Assembly (NCBI GenBank): GCA_016713365.1
Contig: JADJPG010000020.1
Span: 4,183-68,182, forward strand
DNA: 64,000 bases
Direction: 5' to 3'
Origin: Verrucomicrobiota bacterium
GTDB lineage: Bacteria; Verrucomicrobiota; Verrucomicrobiia; Limisphaerales; JADJPG01
Positions 39,599-48,445 of this stretch are shown in pieces. The notes beneath the pieces are model-generated. The model did no database searches, was not told where the DNA came from, and saw nothing but the letters and a program-made list of their open reading frames with translations. Within the stretch, counting starts at the first letter, position 1, and each line of letters begins with the position of its first letter. Both the position numbers and the translations under genes were made by a program.

Positions 39599-40468
39599 AT
39601 GGAGGAGAGTGCTTCCATCACCCGAAAGAGCGCGTCCAATCTCGCGCTCGCGTTCGTTCTGCTCCCCAAAGCCAAGCGGGACGGAATGACCGCGCTATAC
39701 GCCTTCTGCCGCGAAGTCGATGATGTTGCCGACGAGGAATCAGTCCCCGTCGAAAAGCGGCGCATCCAGCTTGCGGCTTGGCGCGATGACATCCGCCGCG
39801 CCTGCGCGGGTGAACCGCCATCCTTCCCGGTCAATCGCGAGCTCCAGCCCGTCATCGCCGAACATAAACTTCCGTTCGCGCTCTTCGACGAACTGATCAA
39901 GGGCGTGGAGATGGACCTCGACATCAAACGCTACGAAACCTTCGAGGAACTCGAGCAATACTGCTATCGCGTAGCGTCCGTGGTCGGACTCCTGAGCATC
40001 GAGATTTTCGGCTACTGCAATCCCGCCTGCCGTGCTTACGCAGATTACCTCGGTAAGGCGCTTCAGCTGACCAATATCCTTCGTGACGTGCGGACTGATG
40101 CGGAGCGTGGACGGATCTATCTGCCTCTCGCTGAGCTCCGGAAATTCGGCGTCACGCAGGAGGAGATTCTTCGTTTCGAATACTCGGATCGTTTTGAAAA
40201 GCTCGCCGAAAGCATCGCTGCCCGCGCCCGTCACTTTTACCACCTCGCTCGCCAGACGCTCCCGCAGGAGGATCGCCGCTCCATGGTCGCTGCGGAACTG
40301 ATGGGCGCCGTTTACTGGAAGCTGTTTCGCAAGCTGGAATCAAAACGGTTTCATGTCCTAGGTCCCAAGCCCACGCGCCTCAGCAAAGGCCACAAGCTGC
40401 TCCTCGTCGCTCGTTCCTGGATTCGCACGGTGTCGGGCACGCTCTCGCCGAACTACGGCACTCCTTGA
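39599..40468 (+). CDS. hpnD: Squalene/phytoene synthase family, HpnD-like
   Basis: The 289-residue prenyl synthase has both Asp-rich motifs: YAFCREVDDVADE and LTNILRDVRTDAERGRIYLP. The opening SASNLALAFVLLPKAKRDGM matches HpnD-type enzymes that convert farnesyl diphosphate to presqualene diphosphate on the way to hopanoids. HpnC and HpnE partners are not in the window, so squalene or carotenoid formation cannot be decided. The start is ATG 39599, 12 bases after the small membrane gene. The neighbouring convergent gene is a nucleosidase-like protein. Confidence 0.85.
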   Translation: MEESASITRKSASNLALAFVLLPKAKRDGMTALYAFCREVDDVADEESVPVEKRRIQLAAWRDDIRRACAGEPPSFPVNRELQPVIAEHKLPFALFDELIKGVEMDLDIKRYETFEELEQYCYRVASVVGLLSIEIFGYCNPACRAYADYLGKALQLTNILRDVRTDAERGRIYLPLAELRKFGVTQEEILRFEYSDRFEKLAESIAARARHFYHLARQTLPQEDRRSMVAAELMGAVYWKLFRKLESKRFHVLGPKPTRLSKGHKLLLVARSWIRTVSGTLSPNYGTP

Positions 40469-40481
40469 TTCTCTCGCTCCG

Positions 40482-41180
40482 TTACATCACCAACGGCTGG
40501 GCAAACAACTCGTTCAACACCCGCCCCAGCTCCTTTGCCGCGGTCATCGTCTGCCGTTGAAACGCGATCAGCTGCGAGATTTTTCGCGGGGACGCTAGAA
40601 TCGCCAGAGCCAGTTTCCCGAAGTGAATGCGATCGTCGGAAGTCATCAGCGCATTGAAGTCCAGCGGCAGGTCATCGTGCGCCGTGTCCGAGATCACCCG
40701 GATGGTAGCACTGGGGATCTTCCACTCGTGACAGAGGTTGCGAATCACGGATGACTCCATCTCCACCACATCCGCGCCCGTTGTCTCCCACAGCTCACGC
40801 TTCTCCCGCACGGTGATCGCCACGCGTTTCGAGCAGTGGAACTTCGCTGGAATCGCACCGATTTCGAGCAACGGCTTCTCTACACCCGCATCGAAATCGT
40901 GATCAAACACGACGGCACCAAGGCTCAATTCCGGATTCAATCCTCCCGCAAATCCACAGGTCAACACACACTCGGGTTCCACCGCCGCCACCGCTTCGCG
41001 GATGCTCTCCGCGGCGTTACGTCGACCCATGCCGGTCACCCAGCCCTGAACAGATCCGGCCCGTGAGAGATGCGGCATGAAGAACTTCGCCTCCTCTTTC
41101 ACCGCGAAGCACACCAGAAACGTTACAGGTTCCTTGGAGACGCGCCCAATTGGTCCACGCGCTCTCTGACGATTGCCCAT
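40482..41180 (-). CDS. Nucleoside phosphorylase/MTA-SAH nucleosidase family (possibly HpnG-like)
   Basis: The 232-residue protein resembles the phosphorylase superfamily: FLVCFAVKEEAKFFMPHL, the glycine-rich CVLTCGFAGGLNPELSLG, DVVEMESSVIRNLCHEWKIP (the ribose-binding Met-Glu pair) and RVISDTAHDDLPLDFN (the base-specific Asp region). MTA/SAH nucleosidases and HpnG, which acts on adenosylhopane, both share these. Convergence with an HpnD-like gene at a 13-base gap makes HpnG worth considering, but this is contextual only. Confidence 0.75.
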   Translation of the reverse strand: MGNRQRARGPIGRVSKEPVTFLVCFAVKEEAKFFMPHLSRAGSVQGWVTGMGRRNAAESIREAVAAVEPECVLTCGFAGGLNPELSLGAVVFDHDFDAGVEKPLLEIGAIPAKFHCSKRVAITVREKRELWETTGADVVEMESSVIRNLCHEWKIPSATIRVISDTAHDDLPLDFNALMTSDDRIHFGKLALAILASPRKISQLIAFQRQTMTAAKELGRVLNELFAQPLVM

Positions 41181-41183
41181 GCG

Positions 41184-41903
41184 CTACTTTATACCGGCCA
41201 GGCGCTCTTTCCAAACGCGATAAAGCTCCACCGTCGCCCGCACATCGCGCAGGCAATACTCCGCAATCTCCCGATACCGCCCCTCCTCCAGCAACCGCGT
41301 CACATCCATGCCCGTCACTCCATGCGCCTTCGGCGAATCAATGCCGAAGACCTTGCAGTAGAAATCCAAATTGAATTTTCGCGCCGCGCCATCGCGACCG
41401 CTCACGCCGTAGAAGGTCAGTTGCTCCGCCAAATCGCAATGCGGTTCCACAGAGTAACGGTAACCCAGCCACTCCTTCCGCGTGATCGGCACGTTCAAGA
41501 CCGCCGAGCGAAGGTAAATGAACGGCACATCGAAGCCACGACCGTTGAAGGTCACGATCCCGTCGTAATGCTTCGCGACGTCCCAAAACGCCGTGAGCAA
41601 CTCCGTCTCATCCACACACGGCACGAACTCCACCGGCCCACCCTCCGCCGCGTCCTCCTCAAAATCATCCGCCGTGAACAACACCTGACCGCGCTGCGTT
41701 TCCGCATTGAGCATCGCAATGCACACCACCCGGGAGGTCAGGGGCCACAAGCTGAAGAGACGTTGAATCTCCGTGCGCTTCGACTCGCGCGCATCCCCAT
41801 CCGGGAGCTTGTCCGCCTCGCGAAAGAGATACTCCTGCTGCACTTCATCGAAGCAATCAACGGGAAGAGCGGAAGTTTCGATGTCGAAGACTAACTTGGC
41901 CAT
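41184..41903 (-). CDS. Predicted 3'-5' exonuclease (ribonuclease H-like fold)
   Basis: The 239-residue protein begins MAKLVFDIETSALPVDCFDE, with the DEDD-family first motif DIET. The second motif is GIVTFNGRGFDVPFIYLR, and the third lies in YREIAEYCLRDVRATVELYR (Y-x3-D). It resembles PolB-associated 3'-5' exonuclease-like proteins. A long central insertion (SLWPLTSRVVCIAMLNAETQ) is normal for the group. ATG 41903 is chosen; the open frame extends upstream but without similarity. It ends three bases before the nucleosidase start. Confidence 0.82.
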   Translation of the reverse strand: MAKLVFDIETSALPVDCFDEVQQEYLFREADKLPDGDARESKRTEIQRLFSLWPLTSRVVCIAMLNAETQRGQVLFTADDFEEDAAEGGPVEFVPCVDETELLTAFWDVAKHYDGIVTFNGRGFDVPFIYLRSAVLNVPITRKEWLGYRYSVEPHCDLAEQLTFYGVSGRDGAARKFNLDFYCKVFGIDSPKAHGVTGMDVTRLLEEGRYREIAEYCLRDVRATVELYRVWKERLAGIK

Positions 41904-42007
41904 GGACGAGGGGACGGTGGGAGATGAACCGAATGGACGAAATAAATGCGCCAGGGTGGAGACCCGTCCGCACAGCACGAACCTTCCACCCTGTCGGTTT
42001 TGAAGAA

Positions 42008-42079
42008 CTATTTCTTCTTCTTCGCTGCCGGCTTCTTAGCGGCCACTGCTTTCTTTGCGGGTTTCTTTTTCGCTGCCAC
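42008..42079 (-). CDS. Tiny Lys/Ala-rich peptide (histone H1-like composition)
   Basis: On the minus strand GTG 42079 opens a 23-residue frame: MAAKKKPAKKAVAAKK followed by PAAKKKK and a stop. A strong ribosome site GGGAGG stands eight bases upstream. The AAKK/PAKK composition is that of histone H1-like and nucleoid-associated tails. It is too short to be a domain, so it may be a true micro-protein or the remnant of a longer H1-like protein. The NIL protein at 48.1 kb starts with a similar tail (KAKKKPAPAKKK). Confidence 0.5.
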   Translation of the reverse strand: MAAKKKPAKKAVAAKKPAAKKKK

Positions 42080-42317
42080 GGTACTCACCTCCCATCAGGG
42101 GTTGAAGGTCCGTGTGATGATCAGTATCTCATCACTGCTGGAACCTATGAATGGTTGCTTCATCGCTGAAACACAAACTGCCGGTTGCTTGATCGCTTTT
42201 TCAATCGCCGGTTTCCCAGCGGGTCGTTGGGCATATCGCGCCGCGGCAGAGTGCATTGACAGCTCTCTTCTGTCTGACGCACCGCGACAATTCAAGAAAA
42301 GATTTTGGAATCACCTC

Positions 42318-42371
42318 GCGCAGATCTACTTCTGATCTGCGCTCTCCGACCGTGATCCGATCCGGATCACG
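42318..42371. other. Two adjacent hairpins between the Lys-rich peptide and apgM
   Basis: GCGCAGATC / GATCTGCGC (42318-42342, 7-base loop) is followed by CGTGATCCG / CGGATCACG (42351-42371, 3-base loop), the second overlapping the apgM stop. They may form the apgM terminator on the minus strand, though no T tract follows. The rest of 42080-42366 shows no gene. Confidence 0.45.
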
Positions 42372-43590
42372 CGCCGAATTTGTCGAACATCTTTGCGTTA
42401 GCCTGCATCAGGCGCATGAGGAACTTCGCCTCGAACACACCCAGCGATCCGAGGTTCGCGCCCGTCTCCGTGAAGCGCTCCAGCTTGTCAGATCCAGAGC
42501 ACGCCGACGTGAGTAACACCGGCTGCGGATGCCATGAATGACCCTTCATCGCCACCGGCGTTGAATGATCCCCGGTGATGGCGAGAACGTCCGGTTTCTT
42601 CGCTAGCAGGATCGGCAGCGCTGCATCGAGATCCTCGATCGCCTTTTTCTTCGCCTCAAAGTTTCCATCCTCACCCGCCTTGTCCGTGTACTTGTAGTGG
42701 ATGAAGAAGTAATCGTAGTTATCGTACTCCTTCACGTAACGCTCGAATTGTTCTGCGATCGTTTGCGGACCTTCAATCTTCGTCATGCCCACCAGTTGCG
42801 CGAGACCCTTGTACATCGGATACACCGCGATCGCCGCCGCGCGCAGACCGTAACGCTGCTCGAAGGTCGGAATCTCTGGCTGATGCGCAATGCCGCGCAT
42901 CAGAAAACCATTCGCTGGCTTCTTCTTCGCGATCAGCGGTAGCGCCGCTGCGTAGAAATCCGCGATCAACTTCGCGGCCTTCTTCTGCTTGGCGGACTTC
43001 GCATCCGTCGGCTTCACCGTCGCGATCGGCAGACCTTCGCGGTTTGGATCGCTGTCCGTGAGGGGACCTTCCAGGCCCTTGCCGCGGAAAATCACCACGA
43101 ACCGATGCTCCTTGCCCGCCCGGATGATCACCTGCGTGTCACCGATCTTTTTGATCTTCTTGGAGAGCATGTCGCACAGCTCCTCGCACACCTCGGTGGC
43201 GATGCGGCCCGCCCGGCGATCCGTCACGATGCCCTTCGCGTCCAGCGTGCAGAAATTCGCGCGCGCGCAAACATCCCCCGGCTTCAGATCGATGCCGAGC
43301 CCGAGCGCCTCAATGACGCCGCGGCCCACTTCGAACTCCAGCGGATCGTAGCCGAACAAGCCGAGATGCCCCGGCCCGCTGCCCGGCGTGATGCCCGGCG
43401 CCACCGGAATCATCCGGCCCTGCGCGGCATTCTGCGTGAGCGCGTCGAGATTCGGCGTGTGCGCGGCCTCCAGGGGCGTGCTGGAGTCCGGACCGCCCGT
43501 GGCGATATCGCCGAGGCCATCCAGCACGATTAGCGCGAGCTTGGCGTTCGTTTTGACGAGCAACTTCGAGTAAAGAGCGTCCAGGTTCAT
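42367..43590 (-). CDS. apgM: 2,3-bisphosphoglycerate-independent phosphoglycerate mutase, archaeal type
   Basis: ApgM interconverts 3- and 2-phosphoglycerate in glycolysis. The 407-residue protein has the alkaline-phosphatase-superfamily metal motifs: LIVLDGLGDIATGG near the N-terminus, PGSGPGHLGLFGYDP (catalytic Ser region), and AITGDHSTPVAMKGHSWHP near the C-terminus. The segment GRGVIEALGLGIDLKPGDV identifies the ApgM rather than GpmI branch. It is flanked by non-coding DNA on both sides and probably has its own promoter. Confidence 0.95.
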   Translation of the reverse strand: MNLDALYSKLLVKTNAKLALIVLDGLGDIATGGPDSSTPLEAAHTPNLDALTQNAAQGRMIPVAPGITPGSGPGHLGLFGYDPLEFEVGRGVIEALGLGIDLKPGDVCARANFCTLDAKGIVTDRRAGRIATEVCEELCDMLSKKIKKIGDTQVIIRAGKEHRFVVIFRGKGLEGPLTDSDPNREGLPIATVKPTDAKSAKQKKAAKLIADFYAAALPLIAKKKPANGFLMRGIAHQPEIPTFEQRYGLRAAAIAVYPMYKGLAQLVGMTKIEGPQTIAEQFERYVKEYDNYDYFFIHYKYTDKAGEDGNFEAKKKAIEDLDAALPILLAKKPDVLAITGDHSTPVAMKGHSWHPQPVLLTSACSGSDKLERFTETGANLGSLGVFEAKFLMRLMQANAKMFDKFGA

Positions 43591-43740
43591 GGCAATAATA
43601 GATTCGGTACGGCTGGTTTAGATCATTCGTGATGATGCCTCGCGCATCCGGTTATGGGAGCGGGCGACCGGTGGTCCCGGCAAAAGCGGCGCGATAATGC
43701 GGACCCCGCGCCGACGCGTCAATGGGGGAAAATCAGCAGG

Positions 43741-43850
43741 CAGGCACCACGCACGAACAAAGCGGTAGAGGACTACCGCACTCCACGACGAAGCCGCCAG
43801 GTCTTGGACTGCGCCAGCCCTCTGGCTCTTTTGCGTTTGCTACCCAGGTC
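43741..43850. repeat. Candidate interspersed repeat with palindrome
   Basis: GCGGTAG-AGGA-CTACCGC (43762-43779) is a 7-bp hairpin followed by CACTCCACGACG and, about 20 bases on, CTTGGACTGCGCCAGCCCTC. I recall sequences of this kind as high-copy intergenic repeats in verrucomicrobial genomes, where they give rise to spurious proteins containing AVEDYRTP. There is only one copy in the window, so repeat status rests on memory. The remainder of 43591-43980 shows no convincing gene. Confidence 0.4.
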
Positions 43851-43980
43851 AGAGGCGGAATCCGTGCAATACGTCTCCAGACGATGTTCTCGTCCGGAGC
43901 TTGGCACTTTTTCTAGGCTCCGCAAATTTGCGACCGGAGCGTAATGACCGATGTCAGTAGCGCATGCCTAGTCCAAATCG

Positions 43981-44499
43981 TCATGGCAATTTACACGCCG
44001 TCTCACTCAAGAAAAACTCCTGCTCAACCTTCAGGATTGGTGAGTTATCTGGTGAAAAACTCAGGGACACAACGTTCCCAATCTTCGTGGCCTGCAATGC
44101 CTCGCAGTAGGCAGACAAACGCTGAAGAGCTGCCTCTCGGTCTGGTGGTGGTGGGGCAACCCTACAATAACGCTCCAACATCATCTCTGGCGTGACATCT
44201 TTGCCGAGATAAACGACCGCACCGCGAGAATGGGTCTCGCCGGTCTTGGCGCTCACGAATCCTGCGTCTGGTGAATCAGTCAGCGTCAAAATCAAATGCT
44301 CGCCAGGGGAAGTCGTGTGCTTCTTTTCGTTGATGCGGACTGGCATCTTGCGGGTGGAAGACATGCGCGTGATGTGGGTTATCAGAGTAGGAACCGGAGC
44401 TTTGTCGGTAACACCAGATCTTAAGATGCGCATTTTCAGATTCGTCGCATCTGCACTTTCATCGCCGGCATTGAACCCTATTCCGGAAGCCTCTGGCAA
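43981..44499 (-). CDS. Hypothetical protein
   Basis: The open frame encodes up to 172 residues; a second ATG at 44433 (MRILRSGVTDKAP) would shorten it by 22. Recognisable features are few: GEHLILTLTDSPDAGFVSAK suggests a beta-rich part, and PPPDREAALQRLSAYCEALQ a helical end. No signal peptide, membrane segment or known family is seen. Codon composition is slightly less GC-rich than the neighbours. It is isolated between a repeat-bearing intergenic region and dnaN. Confidence 0.45.
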   Translation of the reverse strand: MPEASGIGFNAGDESADATNLKMRILRSGVTDKAPVPTLITHITRMSSTRKMPVRINEKKHTTSPGEHLILTLTDSPDAGFVSAKTGETHSRGAVVYLGKDVTPEMMLERYCRVAPPPPDREAALQRLSAYCEALQATKIGNVVSLSFSPDNSPILKVEQEFFLSETACKLP

Positions 44500-44663
44500 T
44501 CACATCGGAAGGGAGGAGTGCGGCCTTTCCCGTCGCAGGAATTCGCGTTGCTCGAGGAGACAAAATCTCCAAGGCATCCTCTGCCAGGCGGTCGCTACCG
44601 AAATACCCACATCACCTCGAAGGCGCCGGAGCATCACAGCTCCGCTAAGCTGTCGTAAGCACC

Positions 44664-45773
44664 TCAGCTGAGGCGCATGGGCATGACGACGTAGAGGAAG
44701 GGGCCGTTGATCTTCAGCACGCCGGGGCTGAGCTCGTCGATGAGCTCAAAGTAAATCTCGTCGGTGTTGAGCGCGTTGAGCGGCTCGATGACGTAGCCGG
44801 GATTGAACGCGACGGAGATGTCCTTGCCCTTGTAGTTGATGGCCATCGATTCGCGGGCTTCGCCGACGTCCGGGCTGTTCGCCGTGATGGAAAGGTTGTT
44901 CTTCGCGAAGGTGAGCTTCACGGAGTTCTGCTTCTCACTGGTCATCAGCTCAGCGCGGCGAAGGGCGTGGAGGAATTCATCGCGCACGAGGGTGACGCGT
45001 TCCTTCGTCTCGGCAGGGATGACCTGACGGTAGTTCGGATAGTTGCCTTCGATGAGCTTGGTGATGACGAGTGTGGCGTTGCCTTTGTCGTCTTTCAACG
45101 TGAAGGCGGCCTGATTGTCGGAGAACTTGATTTCAACTTCGCCTTTGTCCTGCAAGAGGCGGTTGAGTTCGTTGACGGCTTTCGCCGGAACGATGAATTC
45201 GCCCTGGCTGGTAGCGGGCACATCGACTTCCTCGTCCACGAGCGCGAGACGGCGTCCGTCGGTGGCGACCATGGTGAGCTTGTGTTCCTTAAGGCTGAAG
45301 AAAATGCCGTTAAGCACGTACCGGCTCTCGTCGGTGGAGATGGCGAAGGAGGTCTTCTTGAGCATCCCTTTGATCTTGTCCTGCGGGAGGGAGACTTTCT
45401 TGTCTTCCTTGAACTTGGGCAGCGGAGGGAACTCTTCAGGACCCAAGCCGCGAATCTTGAAGAAGCTGGAACCGGAACGAAGCGCGGTGACGTTCTTGTC
45501 GTCGACTTCGAGTTCGATCTCGGCACTGGCGAGTTCGCGCACAATGCCGAAGAGTTTCTTCACCGGGATGGTGGTGGCTCCGGGTGTCTTGACGCTGGCT
45601 TCGACGGAGCAGGTGATGGTGACGTCGAGATCGGTGGCGGTAAACTCCAGGCGATTGCCTTCGGCGCGCAGCAGGACGTTGGAGAGAATCGGCAGCGTGG
45701 TGCGCGAGCTGACGACGTTCTGAACGGATTGGAGTCCGGCCAGAAGTTGGTCCTTGGCAATGGCGAGATTCAT
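44664..45773 (-). CDS. dnaN: DNA polymerase III sliding clamp (beta subunit)
   Basis: The 369-residue clamp ties the replicative polymerase to DNA. It starts MNLAIAKDQLLAGLQSVQNV and has the three-domain repeat structure: LEFTATDLDVTITCSVEASV, then YVLNGIFFSLKEHKLTMVAT with DGRRLALVD, and a C-terminal KINGPFLYVVMPMRLS. Length is normal. dnaA is not beside it; a LOG-family gene lies upstream. The 256-base upstream region has weak DnaA-box-like sites. Confidence 0.97.
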   Translation of the reverse strand: MNLAIAKDQLLAGLQSVQNVVSSRTTLPILSNVLLRAEGNRLEFTATDLDVTITCSVEASVKTPGATTIPVKKLFGIVRELASAEIELEVDDKNVTALRSGSSFFKIRGLGPEEFPPLPKFKEDKKVSLPQDKIKGMLKKTSFAISTDESRYVLNGIFFSLKEHKLTMVATDGRRLALVDEEVDVPATSQGEFIVPAKAVNELNRLLQDKGEVEIKFSDNQAAFTLKDDKGNATLVITKLIEGNYPNYRQVIPAETKERVTLVRDEFLHALRRAELMTSEKQNSVKLTFAKNNLSITANSPDVGEARESMAINYKGKDISVAFNPGYVIEPLNALNTDEIYFELIDELSPGVLKINGPFLYVVMPMRLS

Positions 45774-46029
45774 TGGGTCTTTAATAATGTATCTATCTTA
45801 GAGATCACCTGAACTATTATTAAGGGCTGTGAATAGTGGAAACAACTCGCAGTGTCAAGGGCACGACAGGAACTTACGGAGATTACGGAGCACGAAAAAC
45901 TTCGTGAGCAAGAAAGGACAAGAGACAGAACCGGAGGTTATTCTGGAACGGCACAATCTGTTCACATCCAACCGGGTGGTTACTCGGATGGTTGTTGGTA
46001 GCAACGGTGGATAATCTGGAGACGGCGAT
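45774..46029. other. Upstream region of dnaN with DnaA-box-like sequences
   Basis: Non-coding. CTATTCACA (complement, near 45828-45836) and TTATCCACC (complement, near 46006-46014) each differ from the DnaA-box consensus TTATNCACA by one base. A small hairpin CACGAA / TTCGTG is near 45891-45906. It contains the dnaN promoter; origin function is not demonstrated. Confidence 0.3.
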
Positions 46030-46835
46030 TTAGAAGCCGTTCAAGACATCGATCATGCCGCGAAGCTTGCCGTAATCGCGCTTGTTGAACTCGAAGCTAA
46101 TGCGCGGGAGGTTCACGAACTGGTTATCTTCGCGTTCCTCGGGCGTCGCTTCGCAAACTTTCACCTTCTCACCGACGATGAGATCCGCGAAGTCTTCGTT
46201 GAGAGCGTCGATGGACGCCTGCGAGGGCGTGTGCTGCAATCGAATGACCAGCCGATCGCGAACGAACCGCATGGAATGGTAATTCCGGTAGAAGCGAGTG
46301 ATAAACTTCACAGCGTGCTCTGGATCATCCGTGATGTGATAGAGGTTCAGATCCTCTGGTGAAATGAGCCCGTTACGAAGGAGATGTTCGCGGACGTGCT
46401 TGTCCCACTGTTCCCACGGCAGGCGGATGTTCGCGCCGAAGCTGCGCTCGGGTCCGGCGCCTTCGTGACCGGCTTGCATGATGCCCGGTCCGGCTCCGGT
46501 GATGACCATCCATCCGGCGTCCGCGATCTTACGTGCGAAGTCGACGGCTTGTTGGTATTCCTGCTTGGAGGGAGCGGTACGAGCCGAGCCGAAAATGGTG
46601 ACCTTGCGAGTTCCGGCGTGAGGTTCGAACAACTTGAAGGCGTAACGCAGCTCGCGAACGGCGGTTTGGATGACGCGCGCACCCCCCGGACGGAAACGTC
46701 GGTCAGCAGCTTGAGCGCGTTATCGATGATGTCCGAAACCAGGTCGGGGTTATTACCTCCGCCTTTGTAGGCGATGAGTTCCTGAATGCGCCGCTTTAAC
46801 TCTGGATCCATCTGCGGCTTGTCCGATCTATCCAT
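46030..46835 (-). CDS. LOG family protein (predicted Rossmann-fold nucleotide-binding), frameshifted
   Basis: ATG 46835 gives MDRSDKPQMDPELKRRIQEL and continues to LLTDVSVR, where the frame breaks at a run of six C on the plus strand (46682-46687). The next frame reads RVIQTAVRELRYAFKLFEPH, then KVTIFGSARTAPSKQEYQQA, the LOG motif MVITGAGPGIMQAGHEGAG and IRLPWEQWDKHVREHLL. A seventh base in the run restores a 268-residue protein. LOG proteins include cytokinin-type phosphoribohydrolases; this N-terminally extended group has no firm substrate. The loss in a homopolymer suggests a sequence error. Confidence 0.82.
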
Positions 46836-46928
46836 GCAGTGAGACTATCGGCTGAAGACCGAAATGCAACAGCCCCAGATGTAATGAAGGTTTACGTTTG
46901 TCCGTCACCTGATTAGGAACAGTCCGTC

Positions 46929-48089
46929 TTGAGATCCGTCACCCTAACGATCCTCAGTTGCAGCCACGCGCTGCCTGGTGTGCTTGTGCTCGTGCTGACG
47001 TTCTTCCCGCTCGAGGCGGCGGCGCACACACCGAGCGAGACGTATCTCTCAGTGCAAGTGGATGGGACCAACCTCACCGCGCGATGGGACGTCGCGCTGC
47101 GCGACCTACATCAGGGAATGGGCCTCGATTCCACCAAGGTGCCAGCGAATCGTTCCGAAGAATTGCAGGCGCGCGAAGAGGCGCTGGCCCTGGATGTCGC
47201 GGCGGGATTGGAGATCCGCGCGGACAGCAATCTCGTTCAACTCACGGTGACCGATTACACGACGCTGCCGTTGAACGACGTGGAGTATGCACGACTCATC
47301 TTCGCCGGAGCCGGAGTCAACGGGCGAATTCGGGTCGTTGAAATCAACGCCGGCTCCGTGTTTCGAGTGGACACCAACATGCACGGCTTGCTGCGCGTGG
47401 AGAATGCTGGGCGCGTCGATGCGGTTGCGTTCAACCAAAACGCGCCATCCCACGCCTTTCAACTCGCGAGCAACGAGGGAAGGCTAGAACGCTGGATGAC
47501 GTTCATTTGGGAAGGCGTGTGGCACATCTGGATTGGTTTCGATCACATTCTATTCCTGATGGCCTTGCTGCTGCCGGCGGTATTGAAGCGGGAGAAGCGC
47601 GAATGGCGGGGCGTGGACAGCTTGAAACCCGCCTTCATGAACGTGCTGAAGATTGTTACAGCATTCACGGTGGCGCATTCCGTGACGCTCACCCTGGCGG
47701 CCTTCGACCTGATCAATCTTCCGACGCGCCTCGTCGAGTCCGTGATTGCAGCGTCCGTTGCAGTTGCGGCGGCAAACAACCTCTGGCCGATGACGCAGGG
47801 GAAGAGCTGGATGATGGCGGGCGGCTTCGGGTTAATTCACGGCTTCGGCTTCGCGTCGGTGCTGGGAGATCTGGGACTGGAGAGCGCGAACCTCGCTGCG
47901 GCTCTGGTGGGCTTCAACCTCGGCGTGGAATTCGGCCAGCTGGTGATCGTTGGGTTGTTCCTGCCGTGGGCGTTTGCGCTGCGGGGAACGGCCCTCTATC
48001 AAACTGGTGTCGTCAAGATCGGATCGAGCCTCATCATCGTCATCGCGCTCCTCTGGATGGCGGAACGGATGTTCGGAATGAGCCTGTAG
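46929..48089 (+). CDS. HupE/UreJ family membrane protein
   Basis: The 386-residue protein has a signal peptide (VLVLVLTFFPLEAAAHTPSE), an extracytoplasmic N-terminal domain of about 170 residues, and a C-terminal HupE/UreJ_2 domain with six helices: WHIWIGFDHILFLMALLLPA, TAFTVAHSVTLTLAAFDLI and GGFGLIHGFGFASVLGDLGL. The conserved His and Asp in FDHILF and HSVTL suggest metal (nickel or cobalt) transport, but hydrogenase or urease genes are absent here. The start is TTG 46929 after GGAACAG; no earlier ATG exists. Confidence 0.88.
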   Translation: MRSVTLTILSCSHALPGVLVLVLTFFPLEAAAHTPSETYLSVQVDGTNLTARWDVALRDLHQGMGLDSTKVPANRSEELQAREEALALDVAAGLEIRADSNLVQLTVTDYTTLPLNDVEYARLIFAGAGVNGRIRVVEINAGSVFRVDTNMHGLLRVENAGRVDAVAFNQNAPSHAFQLASNEGRLERWMTFIWEGVWHIWIGFDHILFLMALLLPAVLKREKREWRGVDSLKPAFMNVLKIVTAFTVAHSVTLTLAAFDLINLPTRLVESVIAASVAVAAANNLWPMTQGKSWMMAGGFGLIHGFGFASVLGDLGLESANLAAALVGFNLGVEFGQLVIVGLFLPWAFALRGTALYQTGVVKIGSSLIIVIALLWMAERMFGMSL

Positions 48090-48110
48090 CGCGAACGTTC
48101 GCGCCTCGAC

Positions 48111-48410
48111 TCAGCTCTCGATCACGTTGATCTCAACCGGCTCAACGTTAATTCCGCTTTTCGTCAGCCACGTGATGGCGGAAGCGATCTCGGACGACTT
48201 GCCGTCGAGTTCGAGGCAGACGATGCCGATCTCATCGTTCACGCTCGCCTGACGGATGTTCGTGATGATGTCGAACTTCTTGCCCAGCTCCCAGAGAATC
48301 GGCCGCGTGATCTTCTGCGGCGGATACATCAACCACAGACGCTTCTTTTCCTGCGCGTTTGTGACCTTCTTCTTGGCGGGCGCCGGTTTCTTTTTGGCTT
48401 TCGTGGCCAT
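48111..48410 (-). CDS. NIL domain protein with Lys-rich N-terminus
   Basis: The 99-residue protein has a Lys/Ala-rich leader (MATKAKKKPAPAKKKV) then a single NIL domain: KRLWLMYPPQKITRPILWEL, then FDIITNIRQASVNDEIGIVC and GINVEPVEINVIES. NIL domains are ferredoxin-like and occur in methionine transporters (MetN) and, fused to or beside ferredoxins, in sulfur-insertion systems for homocysteine synthesis. It is third in the thrC-MoaD-NIL operon, 35 bases after the MoaD-like gene, and shares its SAM control. No Cys are available for a 4Fe-4S cluster. Confidence 0.88.
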   Translation of the reverse strand: MATKAKKKPAPAKKKVTNAQEKKRLWLMYPPQKITRPILWELGKKFDIITNIRQASVNDEIGIVCLELDGKSSEIASAITWLTKSGINVEPVEINVIES

Positions 48411-48445
48411 GAGTGTTGATGCGTGAGACGTGACGCGTGATTGGT

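Noticed and set aside
43654..43944. 96-codon plus-strand gene
   Set aside because: The frame runs through the palindromic repeat and is Arg/Ser/Pro-rich; it is more likely a by-product of the repeat.
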